In this document: positions 1 through 5,427 of the stretch, piece by piece
Numbering within the stretch: the first letter of the stretch is position 1
How the letters are laid out: each line of letters starts with the position of its first letter
Source: an uncultured Rhodocyclaceae bacterium
GTDB taxonomy: Bacteria; Pseudomonadota; Gammaproteobacteria; Burkholderiales; Rhodocyclaceae
NCBI GenBank assembly: GCA_903930805.1
Contig: CAIYZZ010000079.1
Span: 1 to 5,427 of the forward strand
Direction: 5' to 3'
DNA length: 5,427 nucleotides
Program-made: the position numbers and the translations under genes
Notes under the pieces: generated by a model
The model's input: only the letters and a program-made list of their open reading frames with translations
The model's database searches: none
Told to the model about the DNA's origin: nothing

Positions 1-814
1 AGATCAGGCGAATATCGGCCTTGAGAAAATCGCTGGCACCGACACGCCGAAAGGTCCCCGTCTCCAGCAAGCGCAGCAGTTTGACTTGCATCCCCAGCGG
101 TATATCGCCCAACTCATCGAGAAACAGGGTGCCACCGGAAGCCGACTCGACCAAGCCGATGCGGCGTGCCGACGCACCGGTGAAGGAACCTTTTTCATGG
201 CCAAACAGTTCGCTCTCGAACAGGGTTTCGGTCAGCCCCGAGCAATCCACTGCCACGAACGGCCGATCGGCACGCCGACTCGCATCGTGGATGGCCTTTG
301 CCACCAGTTCCTTGCCGGTACCCGACTCGCCTTGCAGCATCACCGTAGCATCCGACGGCGCCGCTCGCGCCATCAGTTCGAGCATGTCGCGGAAGGCAGG
401 CGCCCGCCCGACCAGGGCACGCGCACCGGGTATGCCGCGCGACATGCCCAAAGGCTCCATTTTCTCGATGAAGTAGCTAATCACGCCATCCGCACCACGT
501 ACCGGCGCCAGCTCGATGTTCACATAGGCTTCGCCGGCGGGCGTGTGATGCAGGTGCAGAGCGCGCTCGCGCTGCCCAGAAGCGAGGCTTTGCTTGAGGG
601 GGCAAGCCTCACCCGTCCTGTCGCAAGGCACGGCATAGTGGTGCGAAACGGCGTAGCAGGTCTGGCCGACCGGGTCGCTCTCGACCCCATGAGCGTGCCG
701 GTAAGCCTTGTTTGCGGCGAGAATCCGGTAGTCGATATCGCAGAGGATATGCGGCTCGGCGAGGGTGTCGAGATAGGTAACGAGTTCCGCCGGAGGCGGG
801 AGCGCAGGTTTCAT
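1..814 (-). CDS. Sigma-54-dependent transcriptional activator with N-terminal PAS domain (partial, C-terminus beyond window)
   Basis: This is a bacterial enhancer-binding protein: an AAA+ ATPase that would remodel sigma-54 RNA polymerase at its target promoters. 271 residues are visible. Residues about 10-118 form a PAS-like sensor with Cys53, His58, His59, Cys64 and Cys71. Residues about 134-271 are the start of the AAA+ domain: Walker A GESGTGKE (162-169), a sigma-54 contact loop GSFTGA (209-214; the consensus is GAFTGA), and Walker B GGTLFLDE (227-234). The reading ends at ADIRLI, so sensor II, the arginine fingers and the expected Fis-type helix-turn-helix lie outside the window. The ATG at 814 is preceded by AGAGG (820-824, 5-nt spacer), which supports this start. 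There is no response-regulator receiver domain, so the PAS probably senses a ligand, metal or redox state directly. It is divergent from the TDT transporter gene, a plausible but unproven target. The family call is certain; the signal is unknown. Confidence 0.95.
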   Translation of the reverse strand, partial: MKPALPPPAELVTYLDTLAEPHILCDIDYRILAANKAYRHAHGVESDPVGQTCYAVSHHYAVPCDRTGEACPLKQSLASGQRERALHLHHTPAGEAYVNIELAPVRGADGVISYFIEKMEPLGMSRGIPGARALVGRAPAFRDMLELMARAAPSDATVMLQGESGTGKELVAKAIHDASRRADRPFVAVDCSGLTETLFESELFGHEKGSFTGASARRIGLVESASGGTLFLDELGDIPLGMQVKLLRLLETGTFRRVGASDFLKADIRLI

Positions 815-819
815 GACAA

Positions 820-824
820 CCTCT
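820..824 (-). promoter_or_regulatory. Ribosome binding site of the PAS/sigma-54 activator gene
   Basis: Read on the minus strand this is AGAGG, five bases before the ATG at 814. It supports that start codon for the activator. Confidence 0.6.
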
Positions 825-862
825 GACAAATTGACTGACAGAATTCTGCCACATTCGTCAGT
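823..862. repeat. Cluster of three CTGAC half-sites between divergent genes
   Basis: CTGAC occurs at 823-827 and 835-839 on the plus strand and, inverted, as GTCAG at 857-861. The last two form an inverted repeat, ACTGAC (834-839) and GTCAGT (857-862), with centres 23 bp apart, about two helical turns. A perfect 10-bp palindrome, CAGAATTCTG, lies between them at 839-848. The cluster ends at the -35 hexamer of the transporter promoter and covers the leader of the activator gene. This placement suits an operator, but the half-sites are short and chance is possible. No binding protein is recognised. Confidence 0.3.
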
Positions 863-890
863 TGATAATGCCAACATGCGCTCCCATAAT
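862..890 (+). promoter_or_regulatory. Putative sigma-70-type promoter of the TDT transporter gene
   Basis: TTGATA (862-867) is followed by a 17-bp spacer and CATAAT (885-890). Each hexamer matches the consensus at five of six positions and the spacer is optimal. Transcription would be expected to start about seven bases after the -10 box, near 897, which is the first base of the chosen ATG. The transcript would then have essentially no leader. This is inferred from the sequence only. Confidence 0.55.
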
Positions 891-896
891 ATAAGT

Positions 897-1871
897 ATGA
901 ACTCATATACCCCCCCTGCCCGCCCGCAACGCCTCGAACATTTCCCCGTCTCGTTCTTCGCCACCGTGATGGGTACGGCTGGCCTCGCCATCGCCTGGGA
1001 AAAGGCCCATCACGTTCTCGGTCTGCCAGCCGAGATCGGCGTCGCCCTGCAATGGTGGGCGCTAGGCCTGTTCGGCCTGCTGGCACTCACCTATCTCGCC
1101 AAGCTGATCAAGCATGGCGCAGCGGTGAAACACGAATTCGCCCACCCGATCCGCATCAACTTCTTCCCGGCCATCTCCATTTCCATGCTCCTGCTGGCGG
1201 TAGCCTTCACCGAGACCCTGCCCGGCCCTGCCTTTGCCTTCTGGTCGCTGGGTGCCGCGCTACACCTCAGCTTCACGCTCACGGTAATGAGCAGCTGGAT
1301 TCACCATACCCGCTACGACATCAAGCACGCCAATCCGGCCTGGTTCATCCCCGTGGTCGGCAACATCATCGTGCCGGTCGCTGGTGTCGGATTCGCCCCG
1401 GCGGAAATTTCGTGGTTTTTCTTCAGCATCGGCCTTATCTTCTGGCTGGTGCTGATGACCATCGTCATGAATCGCCTGTTCTTCCACGAACCGCTACCCG
1501 AGCGCCTCACGCCGACCCTGTTCATCCTCATCGCGCCACCGGCCGTCGGCTTCATCGCCTGGATGAAACTCAACGGTGGCGAGATCGACGCCTTCGCGCG
1601 CATCCTCTACCACGTCGCCCTTTTCCTCACCCTGCTGCTCGCCAGCAACGCGCTGCGCTTCTTCCGCCTGCGCTTCTTCCTGTCAACCTGGGCCTATTCC
1701 TTCCCGCTGGCCGCCATGACCATCGCGACGCTGATCATGGCCGAGAAAAACGGCGGGCTGTTCGTGCCGCTTGGCTGGCTGCTGCTCGCCGTGCTGAGCT
1801 TCGTATTGACACTACTGACCGTGCGCACCGCGCAAGGCATGACACGCGGCGAAATCTGCGTACCGGAGTAG
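897..1871 (+). CDS. TDT/TehA/SLAC1-family membrane transporter or anion channel
   Basis: This is an inner-membrane protein of the tellurite-resistance/dicarboxylate transporter (TDT) family, which includes TehA, yeast Mae1 and plant SLAC1 and carries anions or dicarboxylates. With the ATG at 897 it has 324 residues and about ten hydrophobic helices (roughly 17-34, 44-67, 89-104, 112-132, 149-166, 171-191, 204-222, 234-255, 262-282, 288-312), the family's usual size and topology. Typical stretches are HFPVSFFATVMGTAG near the N-terminus, NPAWFIPVVGNIIVPVAG around 146-163 and PTLFILIAPPAVGF around 206-219. The frame is open back to an ATG at 813, but the extra 28 residues are polar, unlike the family, and overlap the divergent gene's start codon. 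The ATG at 897 lacks a Shine-Dalgarno sequence but sits where transcription should begin. It is divergent from a sigma-54 activator and convergent with the PLD gene. Substrate cannot be told from sequence; sulfite, tellurite or C4-dicarboxylates are family possibilities. Confidence 0.9.
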   Translation: MNSYTPPARPQRLEHFPVSFFATVMGTAGLAIAWEKAHHVLGLPAEIGVALQWWALGLFGLLALTYLAKLIKHGAAVKHEFAHPIRINFFPAISISMLLLAVAFTETLPGPAFAFWSLGAALHLSFTLTVMSSWIHHTRYDIKHANPAWFIPVVGNIIVPVAGVGFAPAEISWFFFSIGLIFWLVLMTIVMNRLFFHEPLPERLTPTLFILIAPPAVGFIAWMKLNGGEIDAFARILYHVALFLTLLLASNALRFFRLRFFLSTWAYSFPLAAMTIATLIMAEKNGGLFVPLGWLLLAVLSFVLTLLTVRTAQGMTRGEICVPE

Positions 1872-1880
1872 GTCTGCCGT

Positions 1881-1899
1881 CTCGCTAGCGCCGAGTTTT
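1881..1899 (+). terminator. Weak candidate intrinsic terminator after the transporter gene
   Basis: CTCG (1881-1884) pairs with CGAG (1892-1895) and is followed at once by TTTTATT. The stem is only four base pairs, so it would be weak, although position and T-run fit. A second hairpin, TGCCA (1902-1906) with TGGCA (1914-1918), has no T-run. Nothing else is visible in the 48-bp gap between the two convergent genes. Confidence 0.3.
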
Positions 1900-1919
1900 A
1901 TTGCCAGAATTCATGGCAC

Positions 1920-2486
1920 TCATTGCACGATGGCATCGGCATAGGGCAGCGCCTCGTCGCGATGGCGCCGCCAGTTGGAAAGATAGTCACGCGCCAACGC
2001 CCGGTTGCCACGCAGAATCAGCAAATTCTCGGCGTTCCGAGCCTGTGCCGAGAATGAAAAGTTGTAGCTACCGGTGATGACAACGGGCCTGTCTCCTTCT
2101 GCATCGACGAGGAGAATTTTATTGTGGGCAGCGGCGTAGCGGGTTTCCAGGCGCACCTCGATGCCGGCTTCATGGAGTTTCGGCACCTGCGAAGTCTCGT
2201 TCTTCACCATCATCTCGCGATCAGCCAGCAGCACCAGCTTGACACCACGGATATGGGCATCAATCAGGGCACGGGCAATGTTGCGGCTGGTAACGAGATA
2301 CGCCTGCGCATGAATGCTTTTCTTCGCTGCGTCGATCTCGCGGATCAGCGCGCCTTCAGCATCGTCCCACGGCGTGAATAGCACCTGCACCGTGCCGGTG
2401 GCCGGCAATTCTGCCGCAAACACGAGCGGCGACAACAGCGCCAGCACATGGATACAGGCCAACCACCCCAGCCACGACCGGATCAT
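1920..2486 (-). CDS. Secreted single-domain phospholipase D-like protein (Nuc-type nuclease)
   Basis: This is a 188-residue member of the phospholipase D superfamily. An N-terminal signal peptide (about 1-25, hydrophobic core IHVLALLSPLVFA) predicts export to the periplasm. The mature part has one HKD motif: His121-Asn-Lys123 and Asp128 in HNKILLVD, then GSYNFS at 139-144 and a conserved acidic/Asn pair (Glu153, Asn154). With one HKD motif per chain, the active site must form from a homodimer, as in the small endonuclease Nuc of enterobacteria and pKM101. The family hydrolyses phosphodiesters through a phospho-histidine; the likely substrate is DNA or RNA, though a phospholipid cannot be excluded. 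The ATG overlaps the stop of the methyltransferase gene by four bases (ATGA), and GGAG (2495-2498) lies eight bases upstream, fixing the start. It is the last gene of the minus-strand operon. All catalytic residues are present. Confidence 0.9.
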   Translation of the reverse strand: MIRSWLGWLACIHVLALLSPLVFAAELPATGTVQVLFTPWDDAEGALIREIDAAKKSIHAQAYLVTSRNIARALIDAHIRGVKLVLLADREMMVKNETSQVPKLHEAGIEVRLETRYAAAHNKILLVDAEGDRPVVITGSYNFSFSAQARNAENLLILRGNRALARDYLSNWRRHRDEALPYADAIVQ

Positions 2487-3751
2487 GCGGTGCGCTCCAG
2501 CACAGCGGCGTAGAAGCCGTCGGTGCCGTGCGTATGGGGTGCCAACTGCAAATCGGGGCCGGGCAGGTCGATGGCGATGCCCTGCGCTGCGAGCACCTCG
2601 CCCGCTGAGTGCCGCACGAACTGCGGATGCGTGGCAAGAAAAGCATCGACGATGACGCTGTTTTCTTCAGGCAGCACGCTGCACGTGGCGTAGACCAGAC
2701 GCCCGCCGGGTTTCAGTAATTTGGCGGCGGCCGCAAGGATGCTGCCCTGCTTGACCGTCAATTCGGCCACACTCTCAGGGGTCTGCCGCCACTTGAGGTC
2801 GGGATTACGCCGCAAGGTACCCAGGCCCGAGCAAGGTGCGTCAACCAACACACGGTCGCACTTGCCGGCCAGACGCTTCACGCGCTGGTCGTTTTCGTGG
2901 GCGATGGCGACCGGATGCACGTTCGACAGGCCGGAACGCGCCAACCGGGGCTTCATCTTCGCCAGTCGCTTCTCGGAAACATCAAGGGCATAGAGCCGCC
3001 CGGTCGAGCGCATCAGCGCACCCAGTAAAAGGGTTTTTCCGCCGGCACCGGCGCAGAAGTCCACCACCATTTCGCCGCGTTTTGGCTGCAGCAGATAGCC
3101 GAGCAACTGGCTGCCCTCGTCCTGCACCTCAACGTCGCCGGAGATGAACAAGGGGTGGCGCGACAGCGCCGGCCGACCAACCAGACGCACACCATCGGGT
3201 GCCAGCGGACAAGCGCTGGCGGCATAGCCGATCTTTTCCAACTGCGCCAGCACGTCGGCACGGCTGGCCTTGAGCGTATTGACGCGCAGATCGAACGGTG
3301 CGGGCTGATTGAGACCGCGGGCCAGTGCGAGCAAATCGGTCGCCGACATCAGGGCGGAGAGTCGTTCGACCAGCCAGTCGGGTAGATCGGCCTGCTCCGC
3401 GAGACTTAGTTCAGCATCGGCGGGTGGCTTGGCCTTGAGTTGCGCCAACCATTCCGCATCACACTTGGCGAGCACCCCGTCGAGCATACGAAAACTTAAA
3501 CCCAGTTCGCGGATCAGCGCGGCCAAGACCAGCTGACGCGGGCTGGCATCAGGGCCGACCCAGGCCGCCAGCGAGCGCTTCTTGCGCAACACGGCATAGG
3601 CCACTTCGGCGATGAAAGCCCGCTCCCGCTGCTCGGAGCGGTGCGCGCGCAGAAAGGCAGAAAGCGCGGCATCGGCGGGTTGTTGCAGGCGCAACAACTC
3701 GTGGGTCGCTGCGGTAGCTTGGTCGATCAGGATGCGGGTGATGGTATTCAT
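2483..3751 (-). CDS. RsmB/NOP-family SAM-dependent RNA cytosine-C5 methyltransferase
   Basis: This enzyme transfers a methyl group from S-adenosylmethionine to carbon 5 of cytosine in RNA, presumably rRNA. It has about 422 residues. The N-terminal part (about 1-140) is helical and resembles the NusB-like RNA-binding region of RsmB. Residues about 150-200 form the linking RNA-recognition part (FDLRVNTLK). The Rossmann-fold catalytic domain follows: SAM motif I VVDFCAGAGGKT (about 229-240), motif IV DAPCSGLGTLRRNPDLKW (about 304-321), and motif VI YATCSVLPEEN (about 354-364). The two family cysteines are present: that of TCS is the nucleophile and that of PCS assists product release. The frame is open 35 codons further upstream, but that stretch lies inside the DUF3108 gene. 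The ATG at 3751 overlaps its neighbour's stop as ATGA and starts family-like sequence. It may be rsmB itself (16S m5C967) or a paralog: as I recall, betaproteobacterial rsmB proper usually sits by fmt or ntrYX, so I withhold the symbol. Confidence 0.93.
   Translation of the reverse strand: MNTITRILIDQATAATHELLRLQQPADAALSAFLRAHRSEQRERAFIAEVAYAVLRKKRSLAAWVGPDASPRQLVLAALIRELGLSFRMLDGVLAKCDAEWLAQLKAKPPADAELSLAEQADLPDWLVERLSALMSATDLLALARGLNQPAPFDLRVNTLKASRADVLAQLEKIGYAASACPLAPDGVRLVGRPALSRHPLFISGDVEVQDEGSQLLGYLLQPKRGEMVVDFCAGAGGKTLLLGALMRSTGRLYALDVSEKRLAKMKPRLARSGLSNVHPVAIAHENDQRVKRLAGKCDRVLVDAPCSGLGTLRRNPDLKWRQTPESVAELTVKQGSILAAAAKLLKPGGRLVYATCSVLPEENSVIVDAFLATHPQFVRHSAGEVLAAQGIAIDLPGPDLQLAPHTHGTDGFYAAVLERTA
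2495..2498 (-). promoter_or_regulatory. Ribosome binding site of the PLD-like gene, inside the methyltransferase gene
   Basis: On the minus strand this reads GGAG, eight bases before the ATG at 2486 and within the last codons of the methyltransferase gene. With the ATGA overlap it indicates that the PLD-like protein is translated by re-initiation or coupled initiation. Confidence 0.5.
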
Positions 3752-4809
3752 TCGTTTTTTTCCAGTTCGATCGCCGTGGCAATCTGGTCGAAGACTTCGC
3801 CCTTGCGGTCGCGATGGCGAATTTTCATGGGTAAATGAGTCAGGGTGTCGAACCATATTTCGGTGGCATCTTCGCGCGCAGAACCCGCAACCTTGAGATG
3901 CCTCACGCTGCGCTCGCCCATGGGTGTATCAATCTTTAGCGTTTCACCCACCAAGACCACATAATTCGTGACCTTGCGCCCCGTCGCCACCGTCATGATG
4001 AATTCGGCCACCTCATGCGAAGCCGCGCCCAGTTGATAGAACAGCGAGAGCAGATCCTGCACCGACGCGCCGAGCACTGCACTCTGGCCATTACCAAGAA
4101 AGATCCGGTGCTGCGCCGTGTCGAAGCGCGCACTCTCTTTTAACTTTCCATCGCGCTCACTCCTGAATTCCAGCGGCTGCAGGCCGGCCGCAGTGAGCAG
4201 CCCACGGCTCTCCTGCACCACCTGCGCCGGCCGGAACAACGCCGCCAAACCGATAGTTTCAGTGACGGCGCGCAATTCGTAACTCTGCTCGTCATGCTGC
4301 CAGCGATGCTCGGCCCGACCGATAATGAGGCCATTTTCGCCACGCGTCACCTGGTAGATAATGTGTCCGCGCTTCGGCCAGAGGTTGGCATAGACAATAG
4401 TCGGCGCTGGCGGGACGCCTTGTGACATGGGGACGGCATCGACGGGAGAAGTTTCCGCCGCAACGGCTGGCGACGTTCCGGGCTGCGGATTGAGCGGTTC
4501 TGCGGATGCCGTACTTTCCGGGGCTGGCATGGCGAGTGCGTTGTCTGGCGCACTGACAACGGGTTCGGTCGGCACCGGGCGTTTTTTCTTCGGCGGTGGC
4601 ACAGGCTGGGGTGGCAGATTTGGCCTGGCTTGTACTGGCACGACCAATGTCGCGTCGAGCGTTGGCGGGGTTTCTTCATCGTCCAACAGCGGCAGCCCCC
4701 AACCTGGCGAGGTAATCGCAGCCAAGTGCAGCATCAGCGAAACCGCCAATGCCAGCCAGAACGTCCGCCTTGCGGGCGTTGCACGCCTTGTCCATGCCGC
4801 GTCATTCAT
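3748..4809 (-). CDS. DUF3108 envelope protein with TonB-like N-terminal anchor and proline-rich linker
   Basis: This protein has 353 residues from the ATG at 4809; a TTG at 4815 is an alternative. Residues 1-15 are basic and cytoplasmic, 17-33 form one membrane helix (FWLALAVSLMLHLAAIT), and about 47-135 are rich in proline and alanine with a PPPKKKRPVP patch (71-80). From about 140 to the end comes a soluble, mainly beta-strand domain recognised as DUF3108, whose function is unknown. The architecture is that of an inner-membrane protein with a long periplasmic arm. The helix contains Ser24-x3-His28, as in the SxxxH of TonB that couples to ExbB/ExbD, but the TonB C-terminal domain is absent. 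The start overlaps the purN stop by eight bases and the stop overlaps the methyltransferase ATG by four. An A7 run with an A AAA AAC heptamer lies just before the stop codon. Domain call is firm; any role is unknown. Confidence 0.88.
   Translation of the reverse strand: MNDAAWTRRATPARRTFWLALAVSLMLHLAAITSPGWGLPLLDDEETPPTLDATLVVPVQARPNLPPQPVPPPKKKRPVPTEPVVSAPDNALAMPAPESTASAEPLNPQPGTSPAVAAETSPVDAVPMSQGVPPAPTIVYANLWPKRGHIIYQVTRGENGLIIGRAEHRWQHDEQSYELRAVTETIGLAALFRPAQVVQESRGLLTAAGLQPLEFRSERDGKLKESARFDTAQHRIFLGNGQSAVLGASVQDLLSLFYQLGAASHEVAEFIMTVATGRKVTNYVVLVGETLKIDTPMGERSVRHLKVAGSAREDATEIWFDTLTHLPMKIRHRDRKGEVFDQIATAIELEKNE
3754..3760 (-). other. In-frame A AAA AAC heptamer before the DUF3108 stop codon (possible -1 slippage site)
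   Basis: The DUF3108 gene ends GAA AAA AAC GAA TGA, which places A AAA AAC in the X XXY YYZ register needed for simultaneous -1 slippage. Slipping back one base, or copying one extra A in the A7 run (3755-3761), reads on as CGA ATG AAT into the methyltransferase frame without a stop. The expected product is a fusion of about 775 residues. I see no upstream Shine-Dalgarno-type stimulator and no obvious downstream stem, and A AAA AAC is less slippery in bacteria than A AAA AAG, so use is uncertain. Confidence 0.25.
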
Positions 4810-5427
4810 CCGCAACTGGTACCCGCAAGGCCAGCGTCACCGGCGTGGCATCCTCGGTCCACACGACCCGCCCTGCCTCCAATCGGCAACGATCCTCCAG
4901 AATGCCGTGCGCGGCTTGCGCGTAGATGCTGTGCTCCTGTGCCAGCACGCGTTCCGCGAGCACGGCGGCGGTATCGTCCGCAAGCACCGGCACCACCGCT
5001 TGCGCAATAATCGGCCCACAATCAAGTGTCGGGGTAACGAAATGCACCGTGCAACCATGCACGCGCACACCGGTTTGCAAGGCGGCCTCATGCGTGTGCA
5101 GGCCGGGAAAGCTTGGCAGCAGCGAAGGGTGGATGTTGACCAGGCGCCCCATAAAACGCTGCACGAAGGCCTCCGTCAGCACGCGCATGAAACCTGCCAA
5201 AAACACAACATCAGCACCACAGCTTTCGATCTCGCTGGCAAGCGCTGCATCGAAGGCTTCACGCGCGGCAAAGCTCTTGTGATCGACGACAACTGTCGGC
5301 ACGCCGCGCGCGGTCGCCCAGGCCAGACCGGCGGCATCCGGGCGATTGCTAATGACGGCGGCGCAGGTGCCGGGCAGTTGGGCATCAATCAGCGCCTGCA
5401 TGTTGCTGCCACGACCGGAGATGAGAA
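4802..5427 (-). CDS. purN: Phosphoribosylglycinamide formyltransferase (GART), N-terminal codons beyond window
   Basis: PurN transfers the formyl group of 10-formyltetrahydrofolate to glycinamide ribonucleotide, the third step of de novo purine synthesis, in the cytoplasm. 207 residues are visible; the usual length is about 210, so only about five residues are lost (the window enters at LISGRGSN, the phosphate-binding loop near the N-terminus). The catalytic set is complete: Asn and His in VNIHPSLLPSFPGLHTH (visible residues 97 and 99) and Asp in LDCGPII (visible residue 135), equivalent to Asn106, His108 and Asp144 of the E. coli enzyme. The folate-site segment FLAGFMRVL is also present. It is the most upstream visible gene of the minus-strand operon, so the operon's promoter lies beyond the right edge. 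Its stop codon overlaps the start of the DUF3108 gene. Confidence 0.96.
   Translation of the reverse strand, partial: LISGRGSNMQALIDAQLPGTCAAVISNRPDAAGLAWATARGVPTVVVDHKSFAAREAFDAALASEIESCGADVVFLAGFMRVLTEAFVQRFMGRLVNIHPSLLPSFPGLHTHEAALQTGVRVHGCTVHFVTPTLDCGPIIAQAVVPVLADDTAAVLAERVLAQEHSIYAQAAHGILEDRCRLEAGRVVWTEDATPVTLALRVPVADE

Noticed and set aside
86..826. A 246-codon plus-strand open frame opposite the sigma-54 activator
   Set aside because: It is antisense to a gene with clear Walker A, Walker B and GSFTGA motifs; its translation is Arg/His-rich without any recognisable domain, a common shadow in GC-rich coding DNA.
837..855. A sigma-54 (-24/-12) promoter on the minus strand upstream of the activator
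   Set aside because: The GG of the -24 element is present, but ten bases on there is TC instead of the nearly invariant GC.
813..896. An upstream start at 813 for the transporter, sharing CATG with the divergent start codon
   Set aside because: The added 28 residues are polar and unlike TDT N-termini, no Shine-Dalgarno sequence is seen, and the best promoter lies downstream of this start.
1052..1888. A 278-codon plus-strand open frame within the TDT gene
   Set aside because: It runs in another frame of the same strand, is Arg/His/Pro-rich and has no family features, whereas the TDT frame shows ten hydrophobic helices.
1902..1918. TGCCA/TGGCA hairpin as a terminator for either convergent gene
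   Set aside because: A five-base-pair stem without a T-run on either side does not meet the pattern of an intrinsic terminator.
3752..3856. A 35-codon N-terminal extension of the methyltransferase
   Set aside because: It lies wholly within the DUF3108 gene, lacks family similarity, and the ATG at 3751 has the same ATGA overlap used elsewhere in the operon.
5010..5030. Cysteine after the catalytic Asp of PurN (LDCGP rather than LDGGP)
   Set aside because: That position varies among known GAR transformylases (Gly, Ala, Thr and others), so it does not suggest altered activity.

Overview
The window is GC-rich, tightly packed chromosomal DNA, most likely from a betaproteobacterium. Evidence for this is the gene content (a purN - DUF3108 - RsmB/NOP methyltransferase block, which I recall as a betaproteobacterial arrangement) and the sequence character of all five proteins. 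I cannot assign a genus. I see no mobile element, CRISPR array, tRNA, rRNA or prophage.

Left part (1-1871): two divergent genes share an 82-bp intergenic region. Leftward runs a sigma-54-dependent activator with an unusual cysteine/histidine-containing PAS domain; it is cut by the window edge inside its AAA+ domain. Rightward runs a ten-helix transporter or channel of the TDT/TehA/SLAC1 family. The shared region holds a near-consensus sigma-70-type promoter, placed so that the transporter mRNA would begin at or next to its ATG (leaderless), and a cluster of CTGAC half-sites.

Middle (1872-1919): a 48-bp gap between convergent genes with two small hairpins and no gene.

Right part (1920-5427): four genes on the minus strand, read right to left, form one overlapping operon. 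They are purN (purine synthesis, lacking only its first few codons at the window edge), a DUF3108 envelope protein with a TonB-like N-terminus, an RsmB/NOP-type RNA cytosine-C5 methyltransferase, and a small secreted phospholipase-D-fold nuclease. The stop/start overlaps are 8, 4 and 4 bp, so translational coupling is likely. The functions are not obviously one pathway: one-carbon/purine metabolism, RNA modification, envelope, and a periplasmic PLD enzyme.

No clear novel defence or mobile system is present. The points most worth a second look are the TonB-like anchor fused to DUF3108, an in-frame A AAA AAC heptamer at the DUF3108/methyltransferase junction that could yield a fusion protein, the putative leaderless transporter mRNA, and the Cys/His PAS sensor.
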